A stretch of 64,000 nt of DNA from Flavobacterium cupreum (GTDB lineage: Bacteria > Bacteroidota > Bacteroidia > Flavobacteriales > Flavobacteriaceae): positions 310,001-374,000 of the forward strand of contig NZ_QWDM01000003.1 of assembly GCF_003996965.1 (NCBI RefSeq). Reading direction: 5' to 3'. The first letter of the stretch is position 1. Each line of letters opens with the position of its first letter. Below the pieces are notes generated by a model. The model made no database searches. It was not told the origin of the DNA and worked only from the letters and a program-made list of their open reading frames with translations. Position numbers and translations under genes: made by a program. Positions 52,661-61,543 of the stretch are shown here, piece by piece.

Positions 52661-54358
52661 CTAGCTGCTCTTTTTTTTTACTCCGTTGCTCTGTAGCAGA
52701 AAAAAGGAGTAGCCGAACTGAAGCTGCGAGAAATTATTGTTGATATTATCCAGCTCATGGATCAATTTATACCTCAGGAACAGTTTCCCGGTGCTTGAAA
52801 TGTCAACATTCACATCAACGTTAAAACTGTTCAGCCATTTATTTTTCGATGTCAGTTTCGAGTCTTCAATTGATTTCAGATTAATATTCGAATCAAAAGT
52901 GTCAAACCAAGAAAGCCTGTCCCCCAGAATAAAACTTACCCTTTTCTCCGGCAGCAGGTGAAAGTTACATTCAATTGGAATCTCCAAATTGCTTAAATAA
53001 GTACCGGTTTCTTGTAATGCGGTTTCCTTAATCCCGCTTCTTCCAAATAGGAACCCGGCGTTGAGATAGACATTGGCTTTGGCATTCTGGTTCTCAAGGG
53101 TCATCAGGTTGGCAATGCCACCGATTGCAAAATTTTTGTGCTGGTATAGTGAAAGGGGCGAATAATAATTTTCCGAAGAAAGCACATTTCCATTCTCGTC
53201 TTTTTCCTCATAGGTTTGAGGAAGCAGAAACTTATTATTTTTCTCAATTTTGGAATACTGGAATTTCGCATCAAAAAATTGGAAAAAACCGACTCCTTCA
53301 GCTAAAAAAAACGGAGGAAATAAAAGGCCCCAACACTTATTTCTCATATCAAACCTGCTAGTCTCTACATTGAAACGCTTATTGACTTCGGTCTGTATGA
53401 TACCGTTTGGACTTGCTTCATCAAATACTCCGAAAAAATCAGTGTAGACTGTAGCCTCAAAAAGTTTCGATGATTCTTCTTTATACAGCTTGGCCGTTTT
53501 CTGGTTTTCATCCAGTAATACCAGCTGGGGAACCGGACTGATGTCATTTGCATTCACATCTACCTTCTTCACATATCGAATGACATCCGATGCGCTTATA
53601 AAAAGACTTCTCTTTTCGGCATCCTTATTATACTGAACCGGAGCTACTCCTTTGTTTCCATTTGCTGTAGCAAAAAATGCTTCCTCGAATCTTTCATTGC
53701 TGTAAAGCCTGTTGTCGGCAAACTGGCCTATATTTTTTGTTGCGCTGATACCTATGGAGAATTTATTATTGAAGGATACATCAGCACCTTTGACTTTACC
53801 GTTTACCTGTATTTTTTCTATAAACCCTCCATAAAAGGAAATTTCAACATTCACATCTGTAAGGGTGCCTGAAGGATTGAGATTCTTAAGATCTTCAGCT
53901 TTTTTTTTATTGAAGTAGACATTAATGAGATCTTCCTTTAAGTAGATTGTGGCAACTTGAGGTCTTTCATCCTCTGAGTTAACATACGACACAATCTGAG
54001 TAAACAGCAAAGCGATAGAGTTAGAAAGCACTGCAGAATCTATTGCATTGGCTGCCTTCAAATTATTTTTATCTGTAGCGTTATATCCAACTACTTCAAT
54101 AATCTTAGGCTTCAGTTTCACTTCAAATTCAACCTAGGTCAGCGGCTTAAGTTTAAAATCTGATTTCTTCCCATCATAGGTCAATGTAAAATCATACAGG
54201 TTGTCGGCATCTAGTTTTACCTCGAGAATCATATCATATGAAGTAGGCTCTGTCCCTGCTTTAAAAAATGCAGCGATAAGGTCTCTCTTCACTAAATATT
54301 TCTGTGAAAACATACTGTAACACAGCAGCATGCAAATTAAAGTAATTATTCTTTTCAT
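52661..54358 (-). pseudogene. Exported protein of unknown function split by an in-frame amber codon
   Basis: Two minus-strand open frames in the same phase (54358-54134 and 54121-52661) are separated only by TAG at 54136-54134. The first piece supplies the signal peptide (MKRIITLICMLLCYSMFSQ) and ends KSDFKLKPLT. The second continues VEFEVKLKPKIIEVVGYNATDK without a signal. Read through, the protein is about 565 residues, beta-rich, with a C-terminal stretch of barrel-like strands (LFLRYKLIHELDN ... LQFGYSFFLL). No family was recognised. It is most likely a recent nonsense mutation. Confidence 0.7.
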
Positions 54359-55344
54359 AAGGTCTAGTTTTTGGTTTATCTAAAATCTCTCGCAACCCCG
54401 CTTTTTTTGAAGAAGGAAGCTGCTACTCTAATTACTATGCTGCATAATCAAAAGTTTTAATCTCTTCACACCCTATAATCCCTTTTCTGCTTACTGCTTT
54501 TTCTAAAGCCGAAAAACTAAATCCGTCAGACTAATGTTTAAATAACTTATTTTTTAGCAATGAAAAATTGATTAAAAACCCTATTAATCGTTTAAATACT
54601 AAACTTCATATATTCTATAAATGACGTATTAATATTCAAAGGAAACTTAATCAGTAGAAGCTGATCCAAGCTTATTTCGATTCAATTTCATCACAAATAA
54701 AAAGGACAAAATATAGACAACCCATTTCTAGCATTTTTTGGGCTGGAGCTAAATTAGTTCTTTCACCTGCTTTCATTTACCATATCGAAATTAACTATAA
54801 TCTGCGGATGCAAATCGCGTATAAATACTTGTTTTCTAAAAACTTTAAAATTCCAAACAACCTGATTTAAAGATTTCTAAACCGTAGATGATTATAGATG
54901 AACACCTTTTGAATTTAGCAGACAAAACATCATCAGAAATTATCTCTATGAGGAACATATTACAGGATTTACCTGAATTTAGAAAGCTACATGCAACAGA
55001 TTAACTATAATACACTTGAAGGATTGCATTATTAGGATTATTAATATCGGAAGGTTGATGTTAAATTATGCGATCCAGCCTTAAGGGCAAATTGGCGAAA
55101 GCTGCCACAATCTTTATAAAATCTTTAAAATAATAAAGCGGTTCATCTAGTTTAAAACTTGCCTCAAACGGTATTTCGAGGCTAAACTGTTGCAGTTGGT
55201 TCATCGTTAGAAAGTTAATTGGTCGTGCTAAATTAAAAATTCACATACACTATTGCTAATTAACATATTAAACATAAAACCGCATAAAAAGTCAATAGAT
55301 TTATTGGCATTTTAATCCTTTTTTTGACAGAAATTTTATATTTG

Positions 55345-55612
55345 TACGAAAATTTGAGATTTAAATTTGTACTGTACCTATGGGTGTATCAAGTTTAAAA
55401 AAAATCTAAAAACACAAGTAATTGCTGGGATCTATATATGGTTAGCGGTACCTCTTTCTCCGCGGAATAAAAAGCCCGTGCAAATACAGGGGGTTTTCTT
55501 GTTTTGATCCCAGAAGGCCAAAAGCATGAAAAACTAACCTTTTTCATTTTTTTCAAAAAGCCTCAAAAAGATGTCTTAAACCAGTAAATCCAAGGATTTA
55601 CTGGTTTTTTTG
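55345..55612 (+). ncRNA. Candidate structured RNA (promoter box, closing stem, terminator)
   Basis: Downstream of a TATATTTG -7 box (55337-55344), the sequence contains an 8-bp closing helix CTGGGATC (55425-55432) / GATCCCAG (55506-55513). The enclosed ~73 nt could form two further hairpins (GCGG/CCGC, and AAAAGCCC with GGGGTTTT, the latter imperfect). A strong terminator ends the unit at 55612. The only reading frame is MGVSSLKKI-stop (55380). No known RNA family was recognised, so this is a prediction from structure only. Confidence 0.35.
55578..55612 (+). terminator. Strong Rho-independent terminator
   Basis: A 14-bp perfect stem (AAACCAGTAAATCC / GGATTTACTGGTTT) with a 2-nt AA between is followed by a T run. 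It ends just before the IS982 remnant. Confidence 0.85.
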
Positions 55613-55613
55613 C

Positions 55614-56101
55614 TTTATTCCCAATATGTTAGAGAAAAGTAGATTCAATAGGCGTCTTCATAAAATTGGAAAGCTTCTTTATGAGCTATTTGAGATTGTA
55701 AGTTCTTATTTAAAACCTTTTGCTGTGAAATGCAGTATATAATTGATTCTTTTCCAGTTGCGGTTTGTAATAATATGAGAATCACAAATTGCAAAATACT
55801 TAAGGAGAAGAAATGGAGAGGTTACACAGCAAGTATGAAAAGTTGTTTTTACGGGGTTAAAGTACAATTAGTGACCACAAAAGATGGAATACCAATAGCT
55901 TTTCATTTCACTCCAGGAAAAACAGCCGATGCAAAAGCACTTGGAAAAATGATAGATAAATTACCAGCTGAAGCTTCTATTTACGGCGATAGTGCGTATT
56001 TGGATTACAGTTTAGAAGATGCAGCATTTCAGAGAAAATGTGTGTTTTTGAAGATTCAAAGAAAATCAAACTCTAAAAGAATAGATGATGATTTGCAATA
56101 A
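55614..56101 (+). pseudogene. IS982-family transposase, truncated at both ends and frameshifted
   Basis: The first piece reads FIPNMLEKSRFNRRLHKIGK and stops at about 55735. The second, one base out of phase, starts at about 55730 with YIIDSFPVAVCNNMRITNCK and runs through GYTASMKSCFYGVKVQL, FTPGKTADAKAL and YGDSAYLDY to KSNSKRIDDDLQ. These are the middle parts of an IS982-type DDE transposase. The N-terminal ~90 residues and the C-terminal third, including the last catalytic Glu region, are missing. It cannot be active. Confidence 0.85.
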
Positions 56102-56342
56102 TTATAAATGCTCCTTCGCTGGGAATATTTAATAATTCTGAAGCATCAAATTGGACTTTCACACCAATTTTCGTTAAAACATAATTAGCAAAATCAGCAC
56201 CCTCGAGATTGCTTCCCTCTTTTACAATAGTATTTAAATCATTGATTTTAAATACTTTCATTAAATAAGAGGAAAATCCAGGGATAGGAATTTTAGAAAT
56301 GCCGGCTGCTTCAGAAAACTTTTCTTTGGATATCAAAGGCAT
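56085..56342 (-). pseudogene. Lysophospholipid acyltransferase-like gene, 3' end lost at the IS junction
   Basis: About 84 N-terminal residues remain: MPLISKEKFSEAAGISK, FSSYLMKVFKINDLNTIV, DFANYVLTKIGVKVQF and PSEGAFIIIANH. This is the opening of hemolysin-type acyltransferases of Bacteroidota, in which ANHP begins the catalytic HxxxxD-like motif. The frame breaks right at the His and runs into transposase sequence (around 56085-56098). It was therefore truncated by the IS982 insertion and a later deletion. Confidence 0.75.
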
Positions 56343-56829
56343 GCGTATAGTTGTTAAGGTTGGATATGAAAATTAATAATAAAATATATTGAAAATAGCA
56401 ATTGGTTATTCTTTATTTGAAATTAGTGCTGGTGCGTTAAAAAAAATTAAAATCATCAAAAATATTATATTATTAATCATTGACATTTTGATTGTTTTTA
56501 AATTCATTTAATAATTACCTAAAAGGAGTTTTGTCAAAATCTGATGTGATTAAAATTTGCATAATCTGATAGATTGATAATTCGCTTTTTTCATATTTTT
56601 CACACATACGCAACAATTAAATAGTTTCAAATGGCAATCCAAATGTGTATTTTGACAGCTTTTTATGAATATCCCTAATTTTTTATTACTGAATTTTGTT
56701 TTATCCATTTAAAGAATGTTACAATAGGGAATATTGATAATCATCACTGAAATAATCGATATTTCTTATAATATGCTCACTTAAAATATTCCTTCTTTTT
56801 TTAATTTTTGCCAATTCCCAAAACCTAAT
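56343..56829. other. AT-rich gap downstream of the RiPP operon with two tiny frames
   Basis: No established gene. On the minus strand there is a 52-codon Cys-rich frame (56708-56550) and a 33-codon hydrophobic, signal-like frame (56507-56406). Neither carries a clear Gly-Gly leader motif. No terminator hairpin was found directly after the HlyD gene. Confidence 0.5.
56550..56708 (-). CDS. Hypothetical 52-residue Cys-rich peptide (uncertain)
   Basis: Begins MDKTKFSNKKLGIFIKS and contains six Cys, including the cluster NCCVCV, plus several Ser/Thr. It lies 121 bp after the HlyD stop, on the same strand as the RiPP operon. A substrate role for the dehydratase is conceivable, but there is no Gly-Gly cleavage site. 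In DNA this AT-rich, a frame of this size can occur by chance. Confidence 0.25.
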   Translation of the reverse strand: MDKTKFSNKKLGIFIKSCQNTHLDCHLKLFNCCVCVKNMKKANYQSIRLCKF

Positions 56830-58125
56830 CTATACCTGTTCAAAAATACTTTTAAACTGATATAAGATTCTTTCGATTAAGCGTAAATCTTCTGTAACAA
56901 TTTCAGCACTTCCTTTCATTTCCTGCTGAAATACGATTTCTTTTTTATAAGAAGTCTGTAATCCGTCAGGAAGGGCTACATCCAATAATAGATTCCCATC
57001 TTTATCGGGAACTAATGAAATATTCTGAATTTTGCCTTTTAAAACTCCAAATTCTCTGTCTGGGAAATTAGCTAATCTTATATTAACCTTTTGTCCCAAT
57101 TTTATTTTTCCTGAGTTCAAAGCAGGTGCTTTAACTTTTCCGATAAATCCATTTTTAGTGACCGGAATAATAGAGAAAACATTATCACCAACATTTATAG
57201 TTTGGTTTTCTGTCCAAACCTGTAAAAAAGTAACCACTCCACTAATTGATGATTTTAGTGTATAAGTCATTTCCCAATCTTTTATTACTTTTTTAAGTTG
57301 GTAAAAAGATTGTGCCATGTTACGACCAAGGTTAACTTCCTCTTTAGTGCCGCTTATCTGCGAATTTTGACTTAATTTTGAATTGTCAATCAAAGAAGAC
57401 CTCAACTGAGAAATAGACGATAAAAGTCCCTTGTAGTTCTTCTGAGCCTGAAGATAAACTAATTTTTTAGCTTCCATTTCCTGGGCCGAAATAATTCCTT
57501 TATTGAATAAGGTTTCAAAACGGGAAATTTCATTTTTCTGCAACTGCAATTCGCTTTCGTTAATAACTTTTTGCTGTTGTAGAATTTCCAGTCTTTCCTT
57601 GATCTGCACTTTTTCTGAAACCTGCGCTCTGTTTTCAACCTGAAAAGGCTGTAATTCTTTGTTTAATTGTTCAGCCTCATAATCTTTTTGAAAAACGGCA
57701 AAAGCAGTTTCAATTTCTCCCAATTGCGCATTTTTTAGCAAAGGAAAAGGAAAAGCTTTTTTTGAATCGTTGATATTATAATTATTAACGATTTTTTTTA
57801 ATAAAAAAACATCATTGTAATTGGCTGTGCTTTCAATAATGGCCAAGGTACTATTTTTTGAAACTATCGATTTGTCTTTGACCAGAATAGCTTCGATTCT
57901 ACCCGATGACTTTGAGACTATCTTCTCTGGTGGAATATTGGTTGTAATGACAATTTCGGTATTTACAACGTCCGGATATTTGATAAACCAGGACACGAAA
58001 AAAAGCATAAATATAATAGCAAATATCACAACAGTTCCCCAGCGTATCATCCAATGCGGTACTTTTGTTAGAATGTCCTGAACTTCTTCACTTCTTAATT
58101 CAAATGTAGTATTATCTTCAGCCAT
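56830..58125 (-). CDS. HlyD-family membrane-fusion protein of the RiPP exporter
   Basis: 431 residues. Cytoplasmic N-terminus (EVQDILTKVPHWMIRWG), one membrane helix at about 29-50, a lipoyl half-motif (KSSGRIEAILVKDKSIVSKNSTLAIIES), a long coiled coil (about 150-260), a second lipoyl half and a beta-barrel (KVNIRLANFPDREFGVLKGKIQNISLVPD). It is the adaptor between the ABC exporter and the outer membrane. It starts 2 bp after the ABC transporter stop and is the last operon gene. Confidence 0.92.
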   Translation of the reverse strand: MAEDNTTFELRSEEVQDILTKVPHWMIRWGTVVIFAIIFMLFFVSWFIKYPDVVNTEIVITTNIPPEKIVSKSSGRIEAILVKDKSIVSKNSTLAIIESTANYNDVFLLKKIVNNYNINDSKKAFPFPLLKNAQLGEIETAFAVFQKDYEAEQLNKELQPFQVENRAQVSEKVQIKERLEILQQQKVINESELQLQKNEISRFETLFNKGIISAQEMEAKKLVYLQAQKNYKGLLSSISQLRSSLIDNSKLSQNSQISGTKEEVNLGRNMAQSFYQLKKVIKDWEMTYTLKSSISGVVTFLQVWTENQTINVGDNVFSIIPVTKNGFIGKVKAPALNSGKIKLGQKVNIRLANFPDREFGVLKGKIQNISLVPDKDGNLLLDVALPDGLQTSYKKEIVFQQEMKGSAEIVTEDLRLIERILYQFKSIFEQV

Positions 58126-58127
58126 AA

Positions 58128-60386
58128 TTAATTTCCTAATTGTAATTGATTTCGAACTAGCTCAAAATAATTTCCTTTTTGTTCTACTAAAGCGGAATGA
58201 GAACCAATCTCAATGATTTTTCCTTTATCCAAAACTACAATTTGGTCTGCATTCATAACTGTACTTAATCGATGTGCAATGACAACGACAGTTTTGTCTT
58301 TAAAGAAAATATCAAGTTTTTGCATAATTTCTTTTTCGTTATTGGCATCCAAAGCAGATGTTGCCTCATCAAAAAACAATATTTCAGGGTTTTTATAAAC
58401 CGCCCTTGCAATAAGTAGTCTTTGTTTTTGTCCTGTACTCATTCCTAATCCTTCAGAACCTATCTTTGAGTTATATCCAAGAGGTAAACTGCTTATATAT
58501 TCTTTAATATTAGCTACATCCGCAGCGTAAGCCAATCTTTCTTTATCAACCTTATCAACACCAATAGCTATATTATTGGCGATAGTATCACTAAAAATAA
58601 ATCCTTCCTGCATTACTGTTCCAATATTTGATCGCCAGGCTTTTTGGGAAATGTTTTTTAATTTAGTACTCCCTATATTTAGTTCACCTTCATTAGGTTC
58701 ATAAAATTTAAGAAGCAATTTCATCAATGTTGTCTTTCCACTGCCACTCGTTCCTACAATTGCGGTTATTTTCTTGGCTGGAATAATTAAACTGAGATTC
58801 TTGAGAACAGGAACATCAGAACCTAAATAACGATACGAAATATTATCAATTTTAATATCATCATTAAAAGGAACATCATTAGTTTGCAGAAATTCATGAT
58901 CAGTTTCATCTTCTTTATCATGAATCTCAGATAACCTGGCCAATGCTATTTTTGCATCCTGAAGTTCTCTGACAAACTCTATAATTTGTATAATAGGCCC
59001 ATTTAAACTCCCTACAATAGAGCTGATAGCCAACATCATACCAAGTGTAATCTCCCCTTCAATAACCAATTTAGCAGAAAGAAAAATTATTAAAATATTT
59101 TTCAATTCATTAATGACAGACGACCCAATAGTTTGGGTCTGCTCTAAAACTAAACCTTTTATAGAAACCTTAAAAAGCCTAGCCTGCACATATTCCCATC
59201 CCCAGCGCTTTTGTTTTTCAGCATTATGCAATTTTATCTCCTGCATTCCATTAATAAGCTCCATAACTTTACTTTGTTCTTCTGAAACTTGCGAAAATCG
59301 TTTGTAATCTAAATCCTTTCTCCTCTCTAAAAATAAAAGAATCCAGCCGAAATAGAGAATACTTCCTACAAAAAAAACAAAAAATATTTTGATGTTATAA
59401 TAAGCTAAAACTCCGCCCATAACGAACATATTAATTACAGAGAACAAAACATTCAAAGATGAAGAAGTAAGGATTTTCTCAATTCTTCGATGGTCATTAA
59501 TACGTTGCATAATATCTCCAGTCATTCGGACATCAAAAAATGAAATGGGTAAATTCATTAATTTAATGAAGAAATCAGAAATCAGAGAAATATTTATTCT
59601 TGTGGAAAGATGTAATAATATCCAACTACGGATAAGCTCCAAACCAGTTTTTCCTGCAAAAAGAAATAATTGTGCGAAAAGAATTAAATAAATAAAATTT
59701 ATGTTTTGGTTCTGTATTCCAATATCAACGATACTTTGGGTTAAAAACGGAATGATTAATTGTAAAATACTACTGGCAAACAATCCGATAGCTAATTGCA
59801 CCAAGAATGATTTGTATCGCAAGACATATTTTGACAGCATTTCAAATCCGAATCCTTTACGATCTTGTTCAAATTCCGATTCAAAAAATTTTGGAGTAGA
59901 TTCAATTAATAAAGCAATTCCATCTTGGGTAAAATCAGTAGCATTATTTCCAATCCAAGATTTGGTAAATTCTTCTTTGTTATATTCCAGTAAACCACGT
60001 CCAGGGTCTGAAACTTTAAATACCTGACCTAACGACAAATCAAATTTAAATCCAATTCTACCTAACTTCTTTTTGATTTTTTCAAACTTTAGCTTCTTTA
60101 CTTCATATAAAACTACATAGTGATTATTGTTCCAATGTAAAATGCAAGGCATTGGCATTTCATCAAGTTCAACTACCGATAATTTAGCCCCCAAAGTTCT
60201 AAATCCAATCTTCTCTGCAGCATCACTTAGCAGTAATAAATTACTTCCCTCACGGGTAGTTTCACTGTAATTCCTCAATTCCTGAATATTTACATTTTTA
60301 CCGTAGTATTTGGAAATTATTTTTAAACAAGTTGGACCGCAATCCTTAGAATCTGCCTGAATAAAATTTGGGAATTTTTTTAACAT
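58128..60386 (-). CDS. C39-peptidase-containing ABC exporter (PCAT)
   Basis: 752 residues. The N-terminal C39 peptidase domain (1 to about 140) has catalytic Cys16 (DCGPTC), His89 (HWNNNHYVV) and Asp127 (SDPGRG). Six membrane helices span about 190-470. The nucleotide-binding domain has Walker A near residue 541 (GTSGSGKTT), the signature MSTGQKQRL near 646, Walker B ILFFDEATSALD near 667, and AHRLST near 705. All catalytic residues are intact. PCATs cut leader peptides after Gly-Gly (or Gly-Ala) and export the product. It overlaps the cupin gene by 7 bp. Confidence 0.95.
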   Translation of the reverse strand: MLKKFPNFIQADSKDCGPTCLKIISKYYGKNVNIQELRNYSETTREGSNLLLLSDAAEKIGFRTLGAKLSVVELDEMPMPCILHWNNNHYVVLYEVKKLKFEKIKKKLGRIGFKFDLSLGQVFKVSDPGRGLLEYNKEEFTKSWIGNNATDFTQDGIALLIESTPKFFESEFEQDRKGFGFEMLSKYVLRYKSFLVQLAIGLFASSILQLIIPFLTQSIVDIGIQNQNINFIYLILFAQLFLFAGKTGLELIRSWILLHLSTRINISLISDFFIKLMNLPISFFDVRMTGDIMQRINDHRRIEKILTSSSLNVLFSVINMFVMGGVLAYYNIKIFFVFFVGSILYFGWILLFLERRKDLDYKRFSQVSEEQSKVMELINGMQEIKLHNAEKQKRWGWEYVQARLFKVSIKGLVLEQTQTIGSSVINELKNILIIFLSAKLVIEGEITLGMMLAISSIVGSLNGPIIQIIEFVRELQDAKIALARLSEIHDKEDETDHEFLQTNDVPFNDDIKIDNISYRYLGSDVPVLKNLSLIIPAKKITAIVGTSGSGKTTLMKLLLKFYEPNEGELNIGSTKLKNISQKAWRSNIGTVMQEGFIFSDTIANNIAIGVDKVDKERLAYAADVANIKEYISSLPLGYNSKIGSEGLGMSTGQKQRLLIARAVYKNPEILFFDEATSALDANNEKEIMQKLDIFFKDKTVVVIAHRLSTVMNADQIVVLDKGKIIEIGSHSALVEQKGNYFELVRNQLQLGN

Positions 60387-61543
60387 ATTCTATAGATGAT
60401 ACCTTCTTGTAATAATAAATAAAGTAATTCTTCGGATAATTCTTCTTCAAAATGAACTTTCATATTCTCTAAGTTAAGAACACTATCATTATTGAGAAAC
60501 AGTTTTAAATTAGAAAAATCACCTTCAATTTCGACTTTTTTAGTTCCATATAGAATTAAACTTGTACCCTGAGAATAATTAATATTCGCATATTTTCTAA
60601 ACTTAAAATCCGTTTTCTTAAAATCAACTTCTTCAAAAATACTATTTATAATATCTGTGTATTGGTAAAGTTCACTATATCTGTTTCTACTAATCAGTGT
60701 TTCTAAAAAAACAGTTAGTTGAGTTTGATCTAAACTATCTGTAAATAACTTTTTAATCTCCGTGACAGAAGACTGTTTAGTAATATTTTTACGAAAATTA
60801 CTATCATTATTTTTGAGTGTTGTATGCATCAATTCAAAAAGGTCTACGAAAGTCTGAGGAAACAAACTTATAGTAAGATGGAGTGATGGTTCATCATTTG
60901 TATATACTTTGTGAGATACCCCTCGAGGCATATAAATCATATCTCCTGGCTGCAATGTAATTTTAATGCAGGAAGTATTTTCTGGGAGAGTATGGTTTAT
61001 AGAATTCTTCAAAGGATAAACTTCCTTGGAATACTCATATAGCTCCCATGTTTTAGTTCCTGCTAATTGAATAATAAAAATTTCGGAAGTATCATAATGG
61101 AGAGGAAAAGCTTGACAATCTGACGGCGTGAGATATAAATTTGATGAAATATTTTTAATATAACCTATTTTTTTGCTAATCTCTATTTCAAGATCAAGGA
61201 TATTACGACTGAACTTGGATATGTTATCAATAATAATAGAAGCCCCATCATTGAAAAGTTCCATCATCTTACCTATATTAATTTGATCTTCATTATAGAA
61301 TTCATCATGAACACTATACTCTTTCTTAAGAATCTGTTTATCAATTTTAGAAACTCTCAAATTCTTTTCAGTCAAAATAGTAGATGTCAAAATTTCATCT
61401 AAAATTGAAGCAGATATTATCGAGTCATAGTAGCTAATGTTATTTCTTTGAATGTGCAGTGTCTTTTTGCCATAATAGTTCTCCATAAAATCCTGTAAAC
61501 TAGAAGGGCTTATAATTTTTTCTAATAAATTATCGTTTATCAT
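60380..61543 (-). CDS. Cupin/JmjC-like Fe(II)-dependent hydroxylase homologue
   Basis: 387 residues. JmjC/cupin-4-like core with the metal triad H149, D151 (FPLHYDTSEIFIIQLAG) and H211 (PRGVSHKVYT), plus LQPGDMIYMPRG. Relatives are 2-oxoglutarate oxygenases acting on ribosomal or peptide substrates. It lies between the dehydratase (1-bp overlap, TAATG) and the exporter (7-bp overlap), so it probably hydroxylates the RiPP precursor (inference). The C-terminal ~150 residues form a helical or winged-helix-like tail of unclear role. Confidence 0.85.
   Translation of the reverse strand: MINDNLLEKIISPSSLQDFMENYYGKKTLHIQRNNISYYDSIISASILDEILTSTILTEKNLRVSKIDKQILKKEYSVHDEFYNEDQINIGKMMELFNDGASIIIDNISKFSRNILDLEIEISKKIGYIKNISSNLYLTPSDCQAFPLHYDTSEIFIIQLAGTKTWELYEYSKEVYPLKNSINHTLPENTSCIKITLQPGDMIYMPRGVSHKVYTNDEPSLHLTISLFPQTFVDLFELMHTTLKNNDSNFRKNITKQSSVTEIKKLFTDSLDQTQLTVFLETLISRNRYSELYQYTDIINSIFEEVDFKKTDFKFRKYANINYSQGTSLILYGTKKVEIEGDFSNLKLFLNNDSVLNLENMKVHFEEELSEELLYLLLQEGIIYRIC

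Larger units (their letters stand above)
54359..55613. other. 1.25-kb AT-rich segment without an assignable gene
   Basis: Only very short frames are present: a 38-codon plus-strand frame at 54888-55004 (MIIDEHLLNLADKTSS...) and a 47-codon minus-strand frame at 55061-55204 (MNQLQQFSLEIPFEAS...). Neither has a recognisable family. A TATATTTG -7 box at 55337-55344, a paired region at 55425-55513 and a terminator at 55578 suggest a transcribed non-coding RNA at the right end. The rest looks like decayed DNA. Confidence 0.5.

Noticed and set aside
55380-55409. MGVSSLKKI as a leader peptide
   Set aside because: A nine-codon frame is too short to support, and no attenuator-like pairing with it was found.
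55434-55481. tRNA remnant or attachment site (CTCTTTCTCCGC resembles a tRNA 3' end)
   Set aside because: No matching acceptor arm, anticodon arm or CCA could be placed, so only a structured RNA of unknown type is proposed.
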